Assembly: GCA_964615765.1 (NCBI GenBank)
Contig: CAZTQN010000028.1
Span: forward strand, 1 to 55,753
Direction of reading: 5' to 3'
DNA: 55,753 bases
DNA from: CAZTQN01 sp964615765
Lineage (GTDB): Bacteria; Planctomycetota; Phycisphaerae; Phycisphaerales; UBA1924
Each line of letters begins with the position of its first letter. The first letter of the stretch is position 1. The notes under the pieces were generated by a model. It did no database searches, was not told the DNA's origin, and worked only from the letters and a program-made list of their open reading frames with translations. The position numbers and the translations under genes were made by a program. This document shows positions 16,845-25,795 of this stretch, piece by piece.

Positions 16845-16860
16845 TTCTCTCCCCCTCCGT

Positions 16861-17619
16861 CTACTTCACCACCTCCGCCGCCCTCAGGTGCTCAACCCCC
16901 AGCACCTCCGGCAAGCGCTCAAAGTCGATCGCATCCTCCACGCGATACGGCCCGATGCTCATCCGCCGCAGCCCCGTCAAACACCCCGCGTGCCCCGTCA
17001 GCGCCACGCCCACGTCGCGCGCCAATGACCGGATGTACGTCCCCTTCCCGCACCGCACGTGCACGATCAACTCCGGCCACGCGTACCGCTCGATCTCGAT
17101 CGCGTGAATCCGCACCGGCCTGGCCACCATCTCCGGCGCGCGCCCCTCGCGCGCCAGGTCGTACGCACGCTCCGCGTTGATCCAGATCGCGCTGAAACTC
17201 GGCGGCTTCTGCTGCACCACCCCGATGAACCGCTCCCGCAGCACCGCCTCCACGCGCTCCCGCGAGGGCGCCGCATCCGCCTCCACCGGGTTCGGCGTCA
17301 GCGTTCCTTCAAGATCATCCGTGTTCGACGCGTGCGCCAGATCGACCACCGCGCGGTACGTTTTCTCCCCCGCCATCAGTTGGTCGCACAGCCCCGTCGC
17401 CTTGCCGACCAGCACGATCAGCAGCCCCGACGCCAGCGGGTCCAGCGTGCCGGCGTGCCCGACGCGGATGCCGCGCTTGCGGAACGGGTCCGTCACGCCG
17501 CCTTTCTCCAGGCGCCGCTTCACACGGTTGACGACCTTCATCGACGTCGCCCACTTGCCCGCGGGCTTGTCGATGAGCACCAGGCCCGACGGCGGGTTGG
17601 GTCGGTTCGGATCCGTCAT
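16861..17619 (-). CDS. truB: tRNA pseudouridine(55) synthase TruB
   Basis: TruB converts U55 to pseudouridine in the T loop of tRNAs. The 252-residue protein has GLVLIDKPAGKWATSMKVVN at the N-terminus, RVGHAGTLDPLASGLLIVLVG with catalytic Asp60, and KTYRAVVDLAHASNTDDLEG. The later part has QKPPSFSAIWINAERAYDLAREG and VRCGKGTYIRSLARDVG. It is somewhat shorter than E. coli TruB (314) and lacks a C-terminal PUA extension, as in several bacterial lineages. Its start overlaps the stop of the upstream GT39 gene by four bases, so it is translationally coupled to an envelope gene, an unusual partner. Confidence 0.95.
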   Translation of the reverse strand: MTDPNRPNPPSGLVLIDKPAGKWATSMKVVNRVKRRLEKGGVTDPFRKRGIRVGHAGTLDPLASGLLIVLVGKATGLCDQLMAGEKTYRAVVDLAHASNTDDLEGTLTPNPVEADAAPSRERVEAVLRERFIGVVQQKPPSFSAIWINAERAYDLAREGRAPEMVARPVRIHAIEIERYAWPELIVHVRCGKGTYIRSLARDVGVALTGHAGCLTGLRRMSIGPYRVEDAIDFERLPEVLGVEHLRAAEVVK

Positions 17620-19523
17620 GGCGCGTCCGCCTCCCGGCGCACGATGACCGCGAACGTTCCCTCACGCAGGATCGGCACCGCGCGAAGCACCTCGTACCCG
17701 CGCTCGCGCCACACCGCCTCCGACTCCATCCGCACCACCGCCACCCCGTCCGGATGCTCGCGCAGCCACGCCTCCCGCTGATCCGCGTTGATCCGCTCGG
17801 CCTTGCCGCGTGTCCAGAAGATCAGGCTGTCCTCGTGATACTCGCTCGCGATCGGTCGGCTGCGCCCGCCCGACGCCGCCGCGATGTCCGCCGCGAACGT
17901 CGGCGTCATCCCCCCCGGCACCAGCATGGTCATCGGCCCGCGCAGCGCCACCACCAGCAGCCCCGCCGCCGCCATCATCCCAAGCGTCTGCGCCCGCATC
18001 AGCCGCAGCCCGTGCGTCGCGCGGCAGGCCATCACCAGCGCCGCCACCGCCCCCACCCACACCGGCGCCAGCACCAAAAGCCACACGCCCAGCGCCTCCC
18101 CCGCAAACACCGCCCCGCCCGCCACCGCCGCCGCCGTGATCAGCCCGATCCCGCACCAGATCCCCAGCCCAGCCCGCGGCCCCATCTCGTGCAAGCGCCA
18201 CCGCTCCGCCGCGCTCCGCGTCGCCGCCGCCATCACCATCCGCCCGCTCAACAGCGCCAGCGCCGGATACATCGGCAGCGTGTAATGCGGCAGCTTGGTC
18301 GCGATCAGTTCAAACACCACCCAGCTCGGCACGATCCAGCACAGCAAAAACACCTCGGCCCGCCGATGCACGCCCGCTCCGCGCACACGCCGCCACACGC
18401 GGGCCAGCCATCCGCCCGCGCCGCCGCGCCCGCTCCGCGTCGGCAACGCCAACCCGAACGCGCGCTGCACCGCCGCCCCCGTCAGCAGCACGCCCGGCCA
18501 GAACAGCGCACACAGCAGCACAAGGTGATACCCCGGCGGGCCCCAGTGCCCCTCCTTCGGCGCCTTCGATCGACCCAGCGTCTCCTCGTAGATCTCCGTC
18601 AGGTACGCGCTCCACCCCACGCGCTCGCCCACGGCGTACACCCACGGCCCCACCATCGCCGCCACGATCACCACCCCCAGCATCGGCCGCAGCCCGCCCC
18701 ACACCCACGCCCAACGCCGCGTCGTCACGCCGAGCGCCACGACCGTCAACCCCGCCACCAGCGGCGTGATCGGCCCCTTCGCCAATACCCCCGCGCCGAT
18801 CGCCACCCAGAACCCGATCGCCCACGCCAACCCGCGCGCACCGACCACGCGCCCGTTCGAGCTACTCGCCGCACGCGCCGCACTCGTCGCGCTCCACACG
18901 CGCCACAGCGCCACCATCGCCGCCGTCGTCGTCATCAGCAGCAGTTGATCCGCCCGCGCCTGGTGCGCGTCCCACACCAGCATCGGGCACACCGCCAGCA
19001 TCGCCGCCCCCAGCGCCGCCGCCCGCGCGTCGAACAGCCGCAGCCCAAGCCGCCACGTCAGCAGCACCGTCACCATCGCGCACACCGCGCTCGGCACGCG
19101 GAACACCCAGATGTTCGCGTTCGCGTACCGCCCCTGCGAATCGCCGAACACCGCGATCGACCCGCACTGCAACCAGTAGATCAGCGGCGGCTTGTTGAGC
19201 CGCGGGCGATCCTGGATCCGCGGCACGACATAGTCCCCGCTCTCGTACATCTGCCGCGACGCCTGCGCAAACCGCGACTCGTCCCGGTCTACCGGCGGAA
19301 TGCTCACCATCCCCGGCACCAGCACGATCGCGCACAGCACCACCAGCGCCGCCCCAGCCCCGCGCCACGAACGACACCACCCCCGCACCCGCGCCCCATC
19401 CGCCGCCAAATCCACCCCCGCCACGCCCCCGCCGACCCCGGCGTCCGCCCGCGCCGCCGCCCCGCTGCCGGCGCTCAGCATCCGGCGAACAATCCCCACG
19501 ATGCTCAGCCCGCCGGTTCGCAT
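17616..19523 (-). CDS. GT39-family (ArnT/PMT-like) membrane glycosyltransferase
   Basis: The 635-residue protein is a GT-C transferase that moves a sugar from a polyprenyl-phosphate donor to lipid or protein on the outer face of the inner membrane. The first loop has PPVDRDESRFAQASRQMYES, with the catalytic Asp-Glu at about 81-82. It is followed by RIQDRPRLNKPPLIYWLQ, the canonical ArnT/PMT pattern (KPPL-YW). About ten further hydrophobic segments follow, with ATKLPHYTLPMYPALALLSG in the ArnT-typical later loop. The C-terminal 100 residues form a soluble domain. The annotated ATG at 19523 overlaps the divergent gene's ATG; a Met at 19481 is an alternative start. A GT2/LAB_N pair at 25106-26685 could supply the lipid donor. 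Confidence 0.85.
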   Translation of the reverse strand: MRTGGLSIVGIVRRMLSAGSGAAARADAGVGGGVAGVDLAADGARVRGWCRSWRGAGAALVVLCAIVLVPGMVSIPPVDRDESRFAQASRQMYESGDYVVPRIQDRPRLNKPPLIYWLQCGSIAVFGDSQGRYANANIWVFRVPSAVCAMVTVLLTWRLGLRLFDARAAALGAAMLAVCPMLVWDAHQARADQLLLMTTTAAMVALWRVWSATSAARAASSSNGRVVGARGLAWAIGFWVAIGAGVLAKGPITPLVAGLTVVALGVTTRRWAWVWGGLRPMLGVVIVAAMVGPWVYAVGERVGWSAYLTEIYEETLGRSKAPKEGHWGPPGYHLVLLCALFWPGVLLTGAAVQRAFGLALPTRSGRGGAGGWLARVWRRVRGAGVHRRAEVFLLCWIVPSWVVFELIATKLPHYTLPMYPALALLSGRMVMAAATRSAAERWRLHEMGPRAGLGIWCGIGLITAAAVAGGAVFAGEALGVWLLVLAPVWVGAVAALVMACRATHGLRLMRAQTLGMMAAAGLLVVALRGPMTMLVPGGMTPTFAADIAAASGGRSRPIASEYHEDSLIFWTRGKAERINADQREAWLREHPDGVAVVRMESEAVWRERGYEVLRAVPILREGTFAVIVRREADAP

Positions 19524-20391
19524 GGCCCGCGACTATAACCGCGGCCTGCTCGCGCCGATCCGGCTCGCGCACACCCTCGCCGCCGCGCTGCACCAGTCCT
19601 TCGCCGACGCCTTCCCGCGCGCGTCCCTCCGCCGCCAGTCCCTCCTCCCCATCCTCCTCGGCCTGCTCGGCTTCTGGCTCGTGCTCCCGTACGACCGCCC
19701 CCTCGGCGCCGCCGCCCGCGCCGCCGGCGCCGACCTCTCCGGCGATCTCCGCCGCGAACTCTTCGCCTGGCAGCAATACGGCCAGGGCTTCTGCCTCGCC
19801 ATCGTCGCCATCGCCATCATCCTGCTCGACCGCGACCGCACCCGCCGCCTGCTCGATCTCGCCCTCGCCGCCGGCCTCGCCAAACTCGCCGGCAGCGCGC
19901 TCAAAGCCCTCGTCGGCCGCCCGCGCCCACGCCCCGAGTTCGACGACCCCGCCACCTTCCTCGGCCCCTTCGGCAAGTACCCCGTCCCCGTCCCCAGCCC
20001 AGGGCCTGATCAGCCCGCCTGGCGTCTCACGCACGCCTGGAACCGCAGCACCGGCGGCGGGGCCGACCTCTGGGCCATGCCCTCCAGCCACACCCTCTTC
20101 GCCGCCGTCCTCTCCGTCTTCCTCGCCGCCCTCTACCCACGCCTCCGCCCGCTGCTCATCGCCCTCACCCTCCTCGTCGCCGCCGGCCGCGTCCTCTTCG
20201 CCGCCCACTGGCCCACCGACGTCATCGTCGGCGGCGCCCTGGGCGTCGCCATCGCCGCCCCCATCACTGCCCGCTACCTCGGCGTCCGGCTCATCGACCA
20301 CCTCTGGCGCACGCTCATCGACCGCACCGCCGCCCCCGCCCTCCCCCGCGTAAAGGCCGTAGAACGCGCCCGCCTGACCCCCGTCCCCTGA
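19522..20391 (+). CDS. PAP2-superfamily membrane phosphatase
   Basis: The 289-residue integral membrane protein carries the three phosphatase motifs: KALVGRPRPRPEF (KxxxxxxRP), AMPSSHTLFAAV (PSGH-like) and GRVLFAAHWPTDVIVGG (SRxxxxxHxxxD, with Gly for Ser). Such enzymes dephosphorylate undecaprenyl pyrophosphate, phosphatidic acid or related lipids at the outer face of the membrane. Five to six hydrophobic segments are visible. Its ATG at 19522 overlaps, base for base, the start codon of the divergent GT39 gene (CATG), leaving no room for separate leaders. Downstream lies a pyrimidine-rich repeat and then tRNA-Ser. Confidence 0.88.
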   Translation: MARDYNRGLLAPIRLAHTLAAALHQSFADAFPRASLRRQSLLPILLGLLGFWLVLPYDRPLGAAARAAGADLSGDLRRELFAWQQYGQGFCLAIVAIAIILLDRDRTRRLLDLALAAGLAKLAGSALKALVGRPRPRPEFDDPATFLGPFGKYPVPVPSPGPDQPAWRLTHAWNRSTGGGADLWAMPSSHTLFAAVLSVFLAALYPRLRPLLIALTLLVAAGRVLFAAHWPTDVIVGGALGVAIAAPITARYLGVRLIDHLWRTLIDRTAAPALPRVKAVERARLTPVP

Positions 20392-20442
20392 CCTCTAACC
20401 CCTCGCCTCTCGCCCCTCACCCCTCACCTCTGTCCCCTCCCC
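20392..20442. repeat. Intergenic pyrimidine-rich repeat
   Basis: Degenerate units of the kind ACCTCTAACCCCTCGCC and CTCGCCCCTCACCCCTC run directly from the PAP2 stop codon towards tRNA-Ser. It belongs to the same family as the tracts at 3280-3330 and 39762-39798. Confidence 0.6.
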
Positions 20443-20469
20443 GGCCTAAACTCCGCCCCTGCCTTTCAC

Positions 20470-20556
20470 GGAGAGGTGTCCGAGAGGCTGAAGGAACGCG
20501 ACTGGAAATCGCGTAAACGGGCAACCGTTTCGGGGGTTCGAATCCCCCCCTCTCCG
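20470..20556 (+). tRNA. tRNA-Ser (anticodon GGA)
   Basis: An 87-base type II tRNA: acceptor GGAGAGG/CCTCTCC with discriminator G, anticodon stem CGCGA/TCGCG around CTGGAAA (anticodon GGA), a long variable arm AAACGG-GCAA-CCGTTT and T loop TTCGAAT. CCA is not encoded. Confidence 0.97.
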
Positions 20557-20675
20557 CTTACGTTCCCGCCGGCCCGGTCTCCGGGCCGCGTGACGTTTTG
20601 GCCGCGGCTTTCCCGCGCCCCCGCGACATCCGATCACCATCCGCGCCGTCGTACCCTTCGTCACGAGGGCCCACC

Positions 20676-21965
20676 GTGACCGTCTCCCACTGGCAACGCT
20701 CCGCCCGCCCACCCCGCGGGCCCGTCCTCGCCGATGAACTCGTCATCGGCGCCGGCGTCGTCGGCCTCTCCCTCGCCCTGCGCCTCGCCCGTCGCGGCCG
20801 CCTCGTGCGCGTGCTCGAACGACACGCCATCGGCGCCGGCGCCAGCACCCGCAACGCCGGCTTCCTCATGCGCGGCTGCGCCGACCACTACGCCGACGCC
20901 GTCCGCTCCTTCGGCCGCGAGCGCGCCGCGCTGCTCTGGAAGTGGTCCGAAGACAACCTCGCCGGCCTCCGCAGCGAAGGCGCCGAATCCCTCGCCACCT
21001 TCCAACGTACGCCCTCCTGCCTCCTCGCCCTCGACGACACGCAGCGGGCCGAACTCCTCGAAGCCCGCGATCTCCTCCGCGCCGACGGTTTCGCCGTCGA
21101 GTGGATCGAGTCCGACCACGACGCCGCGCCCGACACGGTCCTCGCCCGCTCGATCGCCCGCGGCGGGCTCGTCAACCCCGCCGACGCCGCCGTCAACTCC
21201 GCCGACCTCATCGCCCTCCTCGCCCACCGCTGCCGCGACGCCGGCGTCACCTTCCACGAAGGCCTCGAAGTCTTCAGCATCGACGATTCCGCCGGCCCCA
21301 CGGGCCATCACGTCGAAGTCCGCGGCGTGCAAGACGCCCGCGCCATCACCCCCGCCAACACCCCCGCGAGCCCCGCCGACATCCCCGCGCCATCACCAAC
21401 CATCTTCCGCGCCGAGCGGGCCACGCTCTGCACCAACGCGTACACGCCGGCGCTGATCCCGTCACTCGCGCGCGTGCTCACGCCCCGCCGCGGCCAGATG
21501 TTCGCCATCCACGCCGACAACCGCCGCCTCGACCGCTCGTATTACGTCAACCACGGCTCCGAGTACTTCCGACAAACCACCGACGGCGCCATCGTCGTCG
21601 GCGGCTGCCGCACGTACTTCGCCGATCAGGAACTCGGTACCGACGACGTCACCACGCCCGCCGTCCAGTCCGCGCTGCACACCTTCGCCGAACGCGTCCT
21701 CGGCGGGCCGCTCCGCATCACCGCCCGCTGGGCCGGCATCATGGCCTTCACGCCCGACGGCCTCCCCGTCGTCGGCCCCGTCCACATCGGCGAGGCCACC
21801 GCGGCGCCCGCGCCCAGCCCTCAACCCACCGGCCGCGTCTGGCTCGTCTCCGCCTGCACCGGCCACGGCATGTCCATGGGCTACCGCACCGCCGCCGCCG
21901 CCGCCGATCACATGCTCGGCGGCCCCGCGACGCCATTCCCCGTCGCGCGTTTCACATCATCGTGA
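20676..21965 (+). CDS. FAD-dependent amino-acid-oxidase-type oxidoreductase
   Basis: The 429-residue protein is in the DAO/glycine oxidase/sarcosine oxidase superfamily. It has the FAD-binding Rossmann motif DELVIGAGVVGLSLALRLAR near the start, then GAGASTRNAGFLMRG, which matches the flavin-contact segment of DAO-type enzymes. The C-terminal part is RWAGIMAFTPDGLPVVGPVH and CTGHGMSMGYRTAAAAADHM. A low-complexity Ala/Pro/Thr insert near residues 220-245 (ARAITPANTPASPADIPAPS) interrupts the substrate domain. I chose the GTG at 20676; the frame is open to a TTG at 20598. Substrate is not predictable. It ends 12 bases from a convergent stop. Confidence 0.85.
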   Translation: MTVSHWQRSARPPRGPVLADELVIGAGVVGLSLALRLARRGRLVRVLERHAIGAGASTRNAGFLMRGCADHYADAVRSFGRERAALLWKWSEDNLAGLRSEGAESLATFQRTPSCLLALDDTQRAELLEARDLLRADGFAVEWIESDHDAAPDTVLARSIARGGLVNPADAAVNSADLIALLAHRCRDAGVTFHEGLEVFSIDDSAGPTGHHVEVRGVQDARAITPANTPASPADIPAPSPTIFRAERATLCTNAYTPALIPSLARVLTPRRGQMFAIHADNRRLDRSYYVNHGSEYFRQTTDGAIVVGGCRTYFADQELGTDDVTTPAVQSALHTFAERVLGGPLRITARWAGIMAFTPDGLPVVGPVHIGEATAAPAPSPQPTGRVWLVSACTGHGMSMGYRTAAAAADHMLGGPATPFPVARFTSS

Positions 21966-21977
21966 GCCGAAGCGGAC

Positions 21978-22289
21978 TCAATACCCGCGGTGATGCCGCC
22001 GGTCGTTCCGCTCGTTCTGATCACCGATCACGGCCCCGCCCAGCGCACCGCCGACGGCCCCGATCGCCGCGCCCGTCCCCGCGCTGCCCGTGAAGCTCCC
22101 GATGATCGCGCCGGCCCCGGCCCCGAGCGCCGCGCCAGACAGCGCGCCCTCGCCCGCGTTGTTGCACCCGCCGAGCCCCAGCCCGCTCACGCCGAGCCCG
22201 ACCGCCGCCAGGCCAACCAGCCCGACGCGCCGCGCCGCCGCCCACGAACCACCCCGACGTTCAGCCCGCTCAACGCTCGTGCAACTCAT
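21978..22289 (-). CDS. Small glycine-zipper lipoprotein
   Basis: The 103-residue product starts at ATG 22289 with a basic N-terminus (SVERAERRGGSWAAARR) and a hydrophobic stretch ending in LGLGGCNNAGEG. The Leu-Gly-Gly-Cys is a plausible lipobox, with the Cys near residue 42. A glycine-zipper helix pair follows: GALSGAALGAGAGAIIGSFT and GTGAAIGAVGGALGGAVIGD. The tail is charged (QNERNDRRHHRGY). This is the layout of Gly-zipper outer-membrane or surface lipoproteins such as the SlyB/Rick_17kDa and YMGG types. It is most likely membrane-associated, with an unknown role. Confidence 0.75.
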   Translation of the reverse strand: MSCTSVERAERRGGSWAAARRVGLVGLAAVGLGVSGLGLGGCNNAGEGALSGAALGAGAGAIIGSFTGSAGTGAAIGAVGGALGGAVIGDQNERNDRRHHRGY

Positions 22290-22522
22290 GACACCCACTC
22301 CTGGGCCTCCCGGCCCGTTCTTTCGCGCCACCAGCCCCGATCCAATCCGCGACATTCCCCCGCCTCCCCCGCGACCTTCGGCCGCCCCGCCCCCTCGGAT
22401 GACCCGCAGCCCCGTTCAGATCCACGTTTTTCCCGCCCCGCCGCACCGAAACGCCCGCACAGCCCGATCACCCGTTCGGCGTCCGCTCGGCTCTCGCCAC
22501 GCCAGCCCGCCCCGGCCGCACC

Positions 22523-23230
22523 TCAGTTCAGCGACACGCCCTTCGCCGGGCTCTGCCCCTTCTGCGGTAGCGCCCGCTTCACCAGCCGCTCCAGCTCCAG
22601 CATCTCCCGCAGGATCAACTCCGCCCGCTCCTCCGCGTCGCCCATCTCCAGCAGCCGATACCGCACGCTGTCTTCCGTCAGATACGTCAGCCCAAGCAGC
22701 TCGATCACCGCGCTCGACGCGACGCTCTCGTTCTGCAAGTGCTCGACAAACCCCGACGCGTTCTTCAGCGTGTTCAGCGGGCCCGCCGAGAGCTTGCTCG
22801 CCAGCGTCCGCCGATATTCCAGCAGCGTCTCCTCCGGCCCCATGTCGATCCCGACCGGCTCGAGATACGCACGCCGGTAGAGTTTCTCTTCATCCGCCGG
22901 CGCCTCGCTGAGAATCCGCGCCCGGCACACGCCCTGCAGCACCACCGCGTACGTCTCGTCCGGCAGCTTGGCGTGCTGCACGATCTGCCCCACGCACACC
23001 GCCGGCCGCAGCGGCGGCCGCCCGTGATACTCCTGCATCCACCGATCCCCATCGAACGTCGCCATCGCGATCTGCCCCGGCCCGTCCAGCGCGTCCGTCA
23101 ACATCTGCCGATACCGCGGCTCAAAGATCCGCAGCGTCAACAATTGATGCGGCATCAGCGACGTCGTCCCCAGCGGAAACAACGGCATCGCCCGACCGAA
23201 GTTCACACGAATCGTCATGTGCTCCGACAT
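22523..23230 (-). CDS. LON substrate-binding-domain protein
   Basis: This 235-residue protein matches the N-terminal (PUA-like) domain of Lon proteases as a stand-alone protein. It opens with FPLGTTSLMPHQLLTLRIFE followed by PRYRQMLTDAL, the classic LON-domain start. AVCVGQIVQHAKLPDETYAV and VLQGVCRARILSE follow. The helical C-terminus (LREMLELERLVKRALPQ) is also usual. There is no ATPase or protease domain. Such proteins are widespread in bacteria and their function is not firmly known. It is separated from the upstream gene on the same strand by 230 bases full of simple repeats. Confidence 0.88.
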   Translation of the reverse strand: MSEHMTIRVNFGRAMPLFPLGTTSLMPHQLLTLRIFEPRYRQMLTDALDGPGQIAMATFDGDRWMQEYHGRPPLRPAVCVGQIVQHAKLPDETYAVVLQGVCRARILSEAPADEEKLYRRAYLEPVGIDMGPEETLLEYRRTLASKLSAGPLNTLKNASGFVEHLQNESVASSAVIELLGLTYLTEDSVRYRLLEMGDAEERAELILREMLELERLVKRALPQKGQSPAKGVSLN

Positions 23231-23242
23231 GCGGCAATCCTA

Positions 23243-23470
23243 GGGGAGTGCAGGGGCGAGAGGTCAGGGGCGAGAGGTCAGGGGCGAGAGGCGAGGGGTC
23301 GAGCAGCCATCGAGCAAGCACAAGCACGCAAGTTCACCCCAAGCCCCGCTCCCATCACCCCCTCCCAGAGGGAGGGGGCAGGGGGTGGGTCCCTGCCTTC
23401 CTGCCTTCCTGCCTTCTGCCTTCCGCCCTCCGCTCCCCCCTCGCCTCTAACCCCTTCCCCTCATCCCCTC
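23243..23470. repeat. Complex low-complexity intergenic region
   Basis: Three families meet here. At 23243-23302 there are reverse-orientation units GGGGCGAGAGGTCA. At 23358-23378 there is a perfect 9-bp hairpin CCCCCTCCC-AGA-GGGAGGGGG. At 23391-23425 there are tandem CTGCCTTC units. Near 23436-23470 pyrimidine-rich CCTCGCCTCTAACCCC units run into the stop of the next minus-strand gene. Confidence 0.6.
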
Positions 23471-24327
23471 GTCCGCGGCTTCAACGCCGGCGATTCCTCA
23501 TCCACATCCGCCAGCACCGCCGCCGCGCTCGCCGTGTACTTGCCGGGGTCGCGCGCCGCCGCCCGTGCGGCGTCCATCAGCCGCTGGTGCACCTTCTCAT
23601 GGTCCGGCAGCGTCTCCACACGCAGAAACAGCTGCGCTACCCGCGCGCCCGGCGTCGGCTGCGCCAGCGCCGTCTCGATCGCCGCGTCGCCGAGCTGCTC
23701 CACCGCCGTCACAAACCACTCCGGCGGGGGCAGCACGACCGGGATCGCCGCGGCCCCATGCTCACCCGCTTCGCTCGCACCACCGCCCCCCGACGCACCG
23801 CTCTCCGCCGCCACGCTTTTGCCCCGCTTGCCCGACGTCTTCTTCGTCGGCGCACGCACCTCCGGCGCCGGCGGCCGCCACGCCGTCGGCGGCGTCACCT
23901 TCGTCCGCACCGTGCACCCGCCCACCGCCACCAGCGGCCACAGCCCGTCCTTCGTCACCGGCTCGCGCACCACCACCACCACCGGCACCCGCGCCTTGTC
24001 CGCCACCTCGCGCAGGTTCCGACCCTCCACCCCAACCCGCGGCGGGGCGAACAAATAACACCCCGGCAGCACCCGCTCCGGCGCCGGCCCATCCTCCACC
24101 AGAAACACCGCCCCCGAGTCCACCGCCATCTCGCGCCGCTGACGCCGCGCTTCCTGCAAAGGCAGCACGATCCGCGCCACCCGGTCAAAGTCGTTGATCG
24201 CCATCGCCCGACGCAGCGCCTGCAGACACACCCGCTCGGTCTCGAAATAGTCGCGCTGCACCAGCAGGCGGCTGGCCTGCTCCATCCACTCGTCAACCCG
24301 ATCCTGGTGCTGCGTGCGTGTCGCCAC
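23461..24327 (-). CDS. Unrecognised protein with Pro/Ala/Gly linker
   Basis: I do not recognise a family. The 288-residue product has a helical N-terminal region (DEWMEQASRLLVQRDYFETE, then RVCLQALRRAMAINDFDRVA) that resembles tetratricopeptide-type helices. A beta-rich middle follows (GAVFLVEDGPAPERVLPGCY, VPVVVVVREPVTKDGLWPLV), then a Gly/Ala/Lys linker and a helical C-terminus (EWFVTAVEQLGDAAIETALA). I chose a GTG start at 24327 because GGGGAG lies five bases upstream. It follows 49 bases behind a second unrecognised gene in what looks like one operon with GT2 and LAB_N genes. Confidence 0.65.
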   Translation of the reverse strand: MATRTQHQDRVDEWMEQASRLLVQRDYFETERVCLQALRRAMAINDFDRVARIVLPLQEARRQRREMAVDSGAVFLVEDGPAPERVLPGCYLFAPPRVGVEGRNLREVADKARVPVVVVVREPVTKDGLWPLVAVGGCTVRTKVTPPTAWRPPAPEVRAPTKKTSGKRGKSVAAESGASGGGGASEAGEHGAAAIPVVLPPPEWFVTAVEQLGDAAIETALAQPTPGARVAQLFLRVETLPDHEKVHQRLMDAARAAARDPGKYTASAAAVLADVDEESPALKPRTRG

Positions 24328-24376
24328 CAATACTCCCCAAGCCGCGCGTCCGCTCCAACCTTCGCCGGGTCGGCCC

Positions 24377-25045
24377 TCAGCCGCCCGCGAGCCGCTCGCC
24401 CAGCCGATCCAGCAGCACACGCCACCGGTCCGCCTGGTCGTTCATGTCGTACAACAACGCGTCCGACAGCCCGGCCCAGTCCTGCGCCGAGATCGACCGC
24501 TTCACATCCGTCAGCCGGTGCGCCAGCCCGCTCACCGCGTCCGCAACGCTCTCCCCGCCGTCCCCCCCCGCACCCCCCGCCCCGCCCGCACTCGCCCCAC
24601 CCGCCGCCCCCGAATCCAGCGCCACCCGCAGATCCTTCGGATCCACGCCCATCAGCGCCGCCCCGTTGCTGACGGCCTGCTGCACCGTGTCCCACACGCC
24701 CAGCGCCGCGCTCAGTTTCTCCATCGCCCCGCGCAGGTCCCCCGTCTGCACCAGTTCCCCCGCCGACGTCTGGTCCCGCTTGGCCTGCTCCAAAAGCCCG
24801 CTGACATCGCGGAACGTCGCCCGCACCAGCGCGCCCGGGTCCGCCGTCGTGAACCGCACCTCGCTCGAGCCCAGGTCCATCTCAGACGGCTCGGCGAGCA
24901 TCGCATCGGGGATCGTCAGCCCGTCGATCGTGGCCTCGACCACGACGCGGTTCTGCGCCTGCGCCGCACGCCGCGCGTGCTCCAGCGCCGCCGCCAGCGT
25001 CGGCTCGCTGATCTCCACCGGCGCATCATCGATCAGAACCCGCAT
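24377..25045 (-). CDS. Unrecognised 222-residue protein with helical core
   Basis: I do not recognise a family. The N-terminal 65 residues (MRVLIDDAPVEISEPTLAAA and VVVEATIDGLTIPDAMLAEP) alternate strands and a helix in a ubiquitin-like pattern. From about 70 to 140 there are long amphipathic helices (ALVRATFRDVSGLLEQAKRD, ELVQTGDLRGAMEKLSAALG). A Gly/Ala-only linker near 148-165 leads to a final helix pair. There is no signal peptide or membrane segment. Spacing of 60 bases to the LAB_N gene and 49 to the next gene suggests co-transcription. Confidence 0.65.
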   Translation of the reverse strand: MRVLIDDAPVEISEPTLAAALEHARRAAQAQNRVVVEATIDGLTIPDAMLAEPSEMDLGSSEVRFTTADPGALVRATFRDVSGLLEQAKRDQTSAGELVQTGDLRGAMEKLSAALGVWDTVQQAVSNGAALMGVDPKDLRVALDSGAAGGASAGGAGGAGGDGGESVADAVSGLAHRLTDVKRSISAQDWAGLSDALLYDMNDQADRWRVLLDRLGERLAGG

Positions 25046-25105
25046 CGCCCATCCTATCGGCTCATCACGCCTCGGGACCGTTCTCGTGGGCGCTCGCCGC
25101 CCGAC

Positions 25106-25795
25106 TCACCCGCCCGCCCGCGCCCCGGCCTCCCGCAGCGCCCGCTTCTTCCGCTTGTGAATCAGCCGGATGTTGCGGGCATAAATCACGATCCCCGACG
25201 CCTGCCCCAGAATCCCCACCGGGTCTTGGCGGAACACGAAGTAACTGAACAACGTCAGCCCGCCGAACAGGCTGAACCACCAGAACGACTCCGTGATCAC
25301 GCTCTCGCGCCGCTTCTCGCTCACGATCCACTGCAAAATCATCCGCCCGGAGAACGCGGCTTGCCCCAGCAGCCCGATCCCGACCCACACCAGGTTCGTC
25401 CACGACGTGATGTTCAGCACGCGGAACAGCCAATACCGCTGCCCGTCCAGCGCCTCGCTCACCACGCGCTCGCCCAGCACGCTCCGGGCCCGCGCCACGT
25501 CCATCGCTTCCGGCGCGCCCTCCTGCCCCGGCATCCACAGCCGCAGCCGCGCACCGCCCGCCTCCGCCCCGACCGCCGCCGGCATGGTCTCCAGCGTGCC
25601 GCGCGTGCTCCCGATGCGGACGGTCTGCACCGTCGAGCCGGGCTGGACCGGGAACCGCGGCCCCGACGCCGGCCCGAACGCGACCCACAGCCCCAGCCCC
25701 AGCACCAGCGCCATCAGCGCCCCCGGCTCCCACTTCACGCGCTTCCGCCGCGCTGGGGCAGCCCCCTCCGCCCCGTTCTCACCATCCGTCGCCAT
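25106..25795 (-). CDS. LAB_N (lipid A biosynthesis N-terminal) domain membrane protein
   Basis: The last 90 residues of this 229-residue protein match the LAB_N domain: GLLGQAAFSGRMILQWIVSE, KRRESVITESFWWFSLFGGL and FSYFVFRQDPVGILGQASGI. This small multi-helix domain is found fused to or beside lipid A disaccharide synthases and dolichyl-phosphate-sugar synthase-like GT2 enzymes. An N-terminal membrane helix (GALMALVLGLGLWVAFGP) and a soluble periplasmic insert of about 90 residues precede it, which makes it longer than the usual ~100-residue single-domain form. Its ATG shares one base with the GT2 stop (TGATG), so the two are tightly coupled. Confidence 0.88.
   Translation of the reverse strand: MATDGENGAEGAAPARRKRVKWEPGALMALVLGLGLWVAFGPASGPRFPVQPGSTVQTVRIGSTRGTLETMPAAVGAEAGGARLRLWMPGQEGAPEAMDVARARSVLGERVVSEALDGQRYWLFRVLNITSWTNLVWVGIGLLGQAAFSGRMILQWIVSEKRRESVITESFWWFSLFGGLTLFSYFVFRQDPVGILGQASGIVIYARNIRLIHKRKKRALREAGARAGG

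Noticed and set aside
17170..17190. ACGCTCCGCGT in truB as a further copy of the palindromic repeat
   Set aside because: The match is only 11 bases, lacks GGTACC, and the encoded residues lie in a segment that all TruB proteins have.
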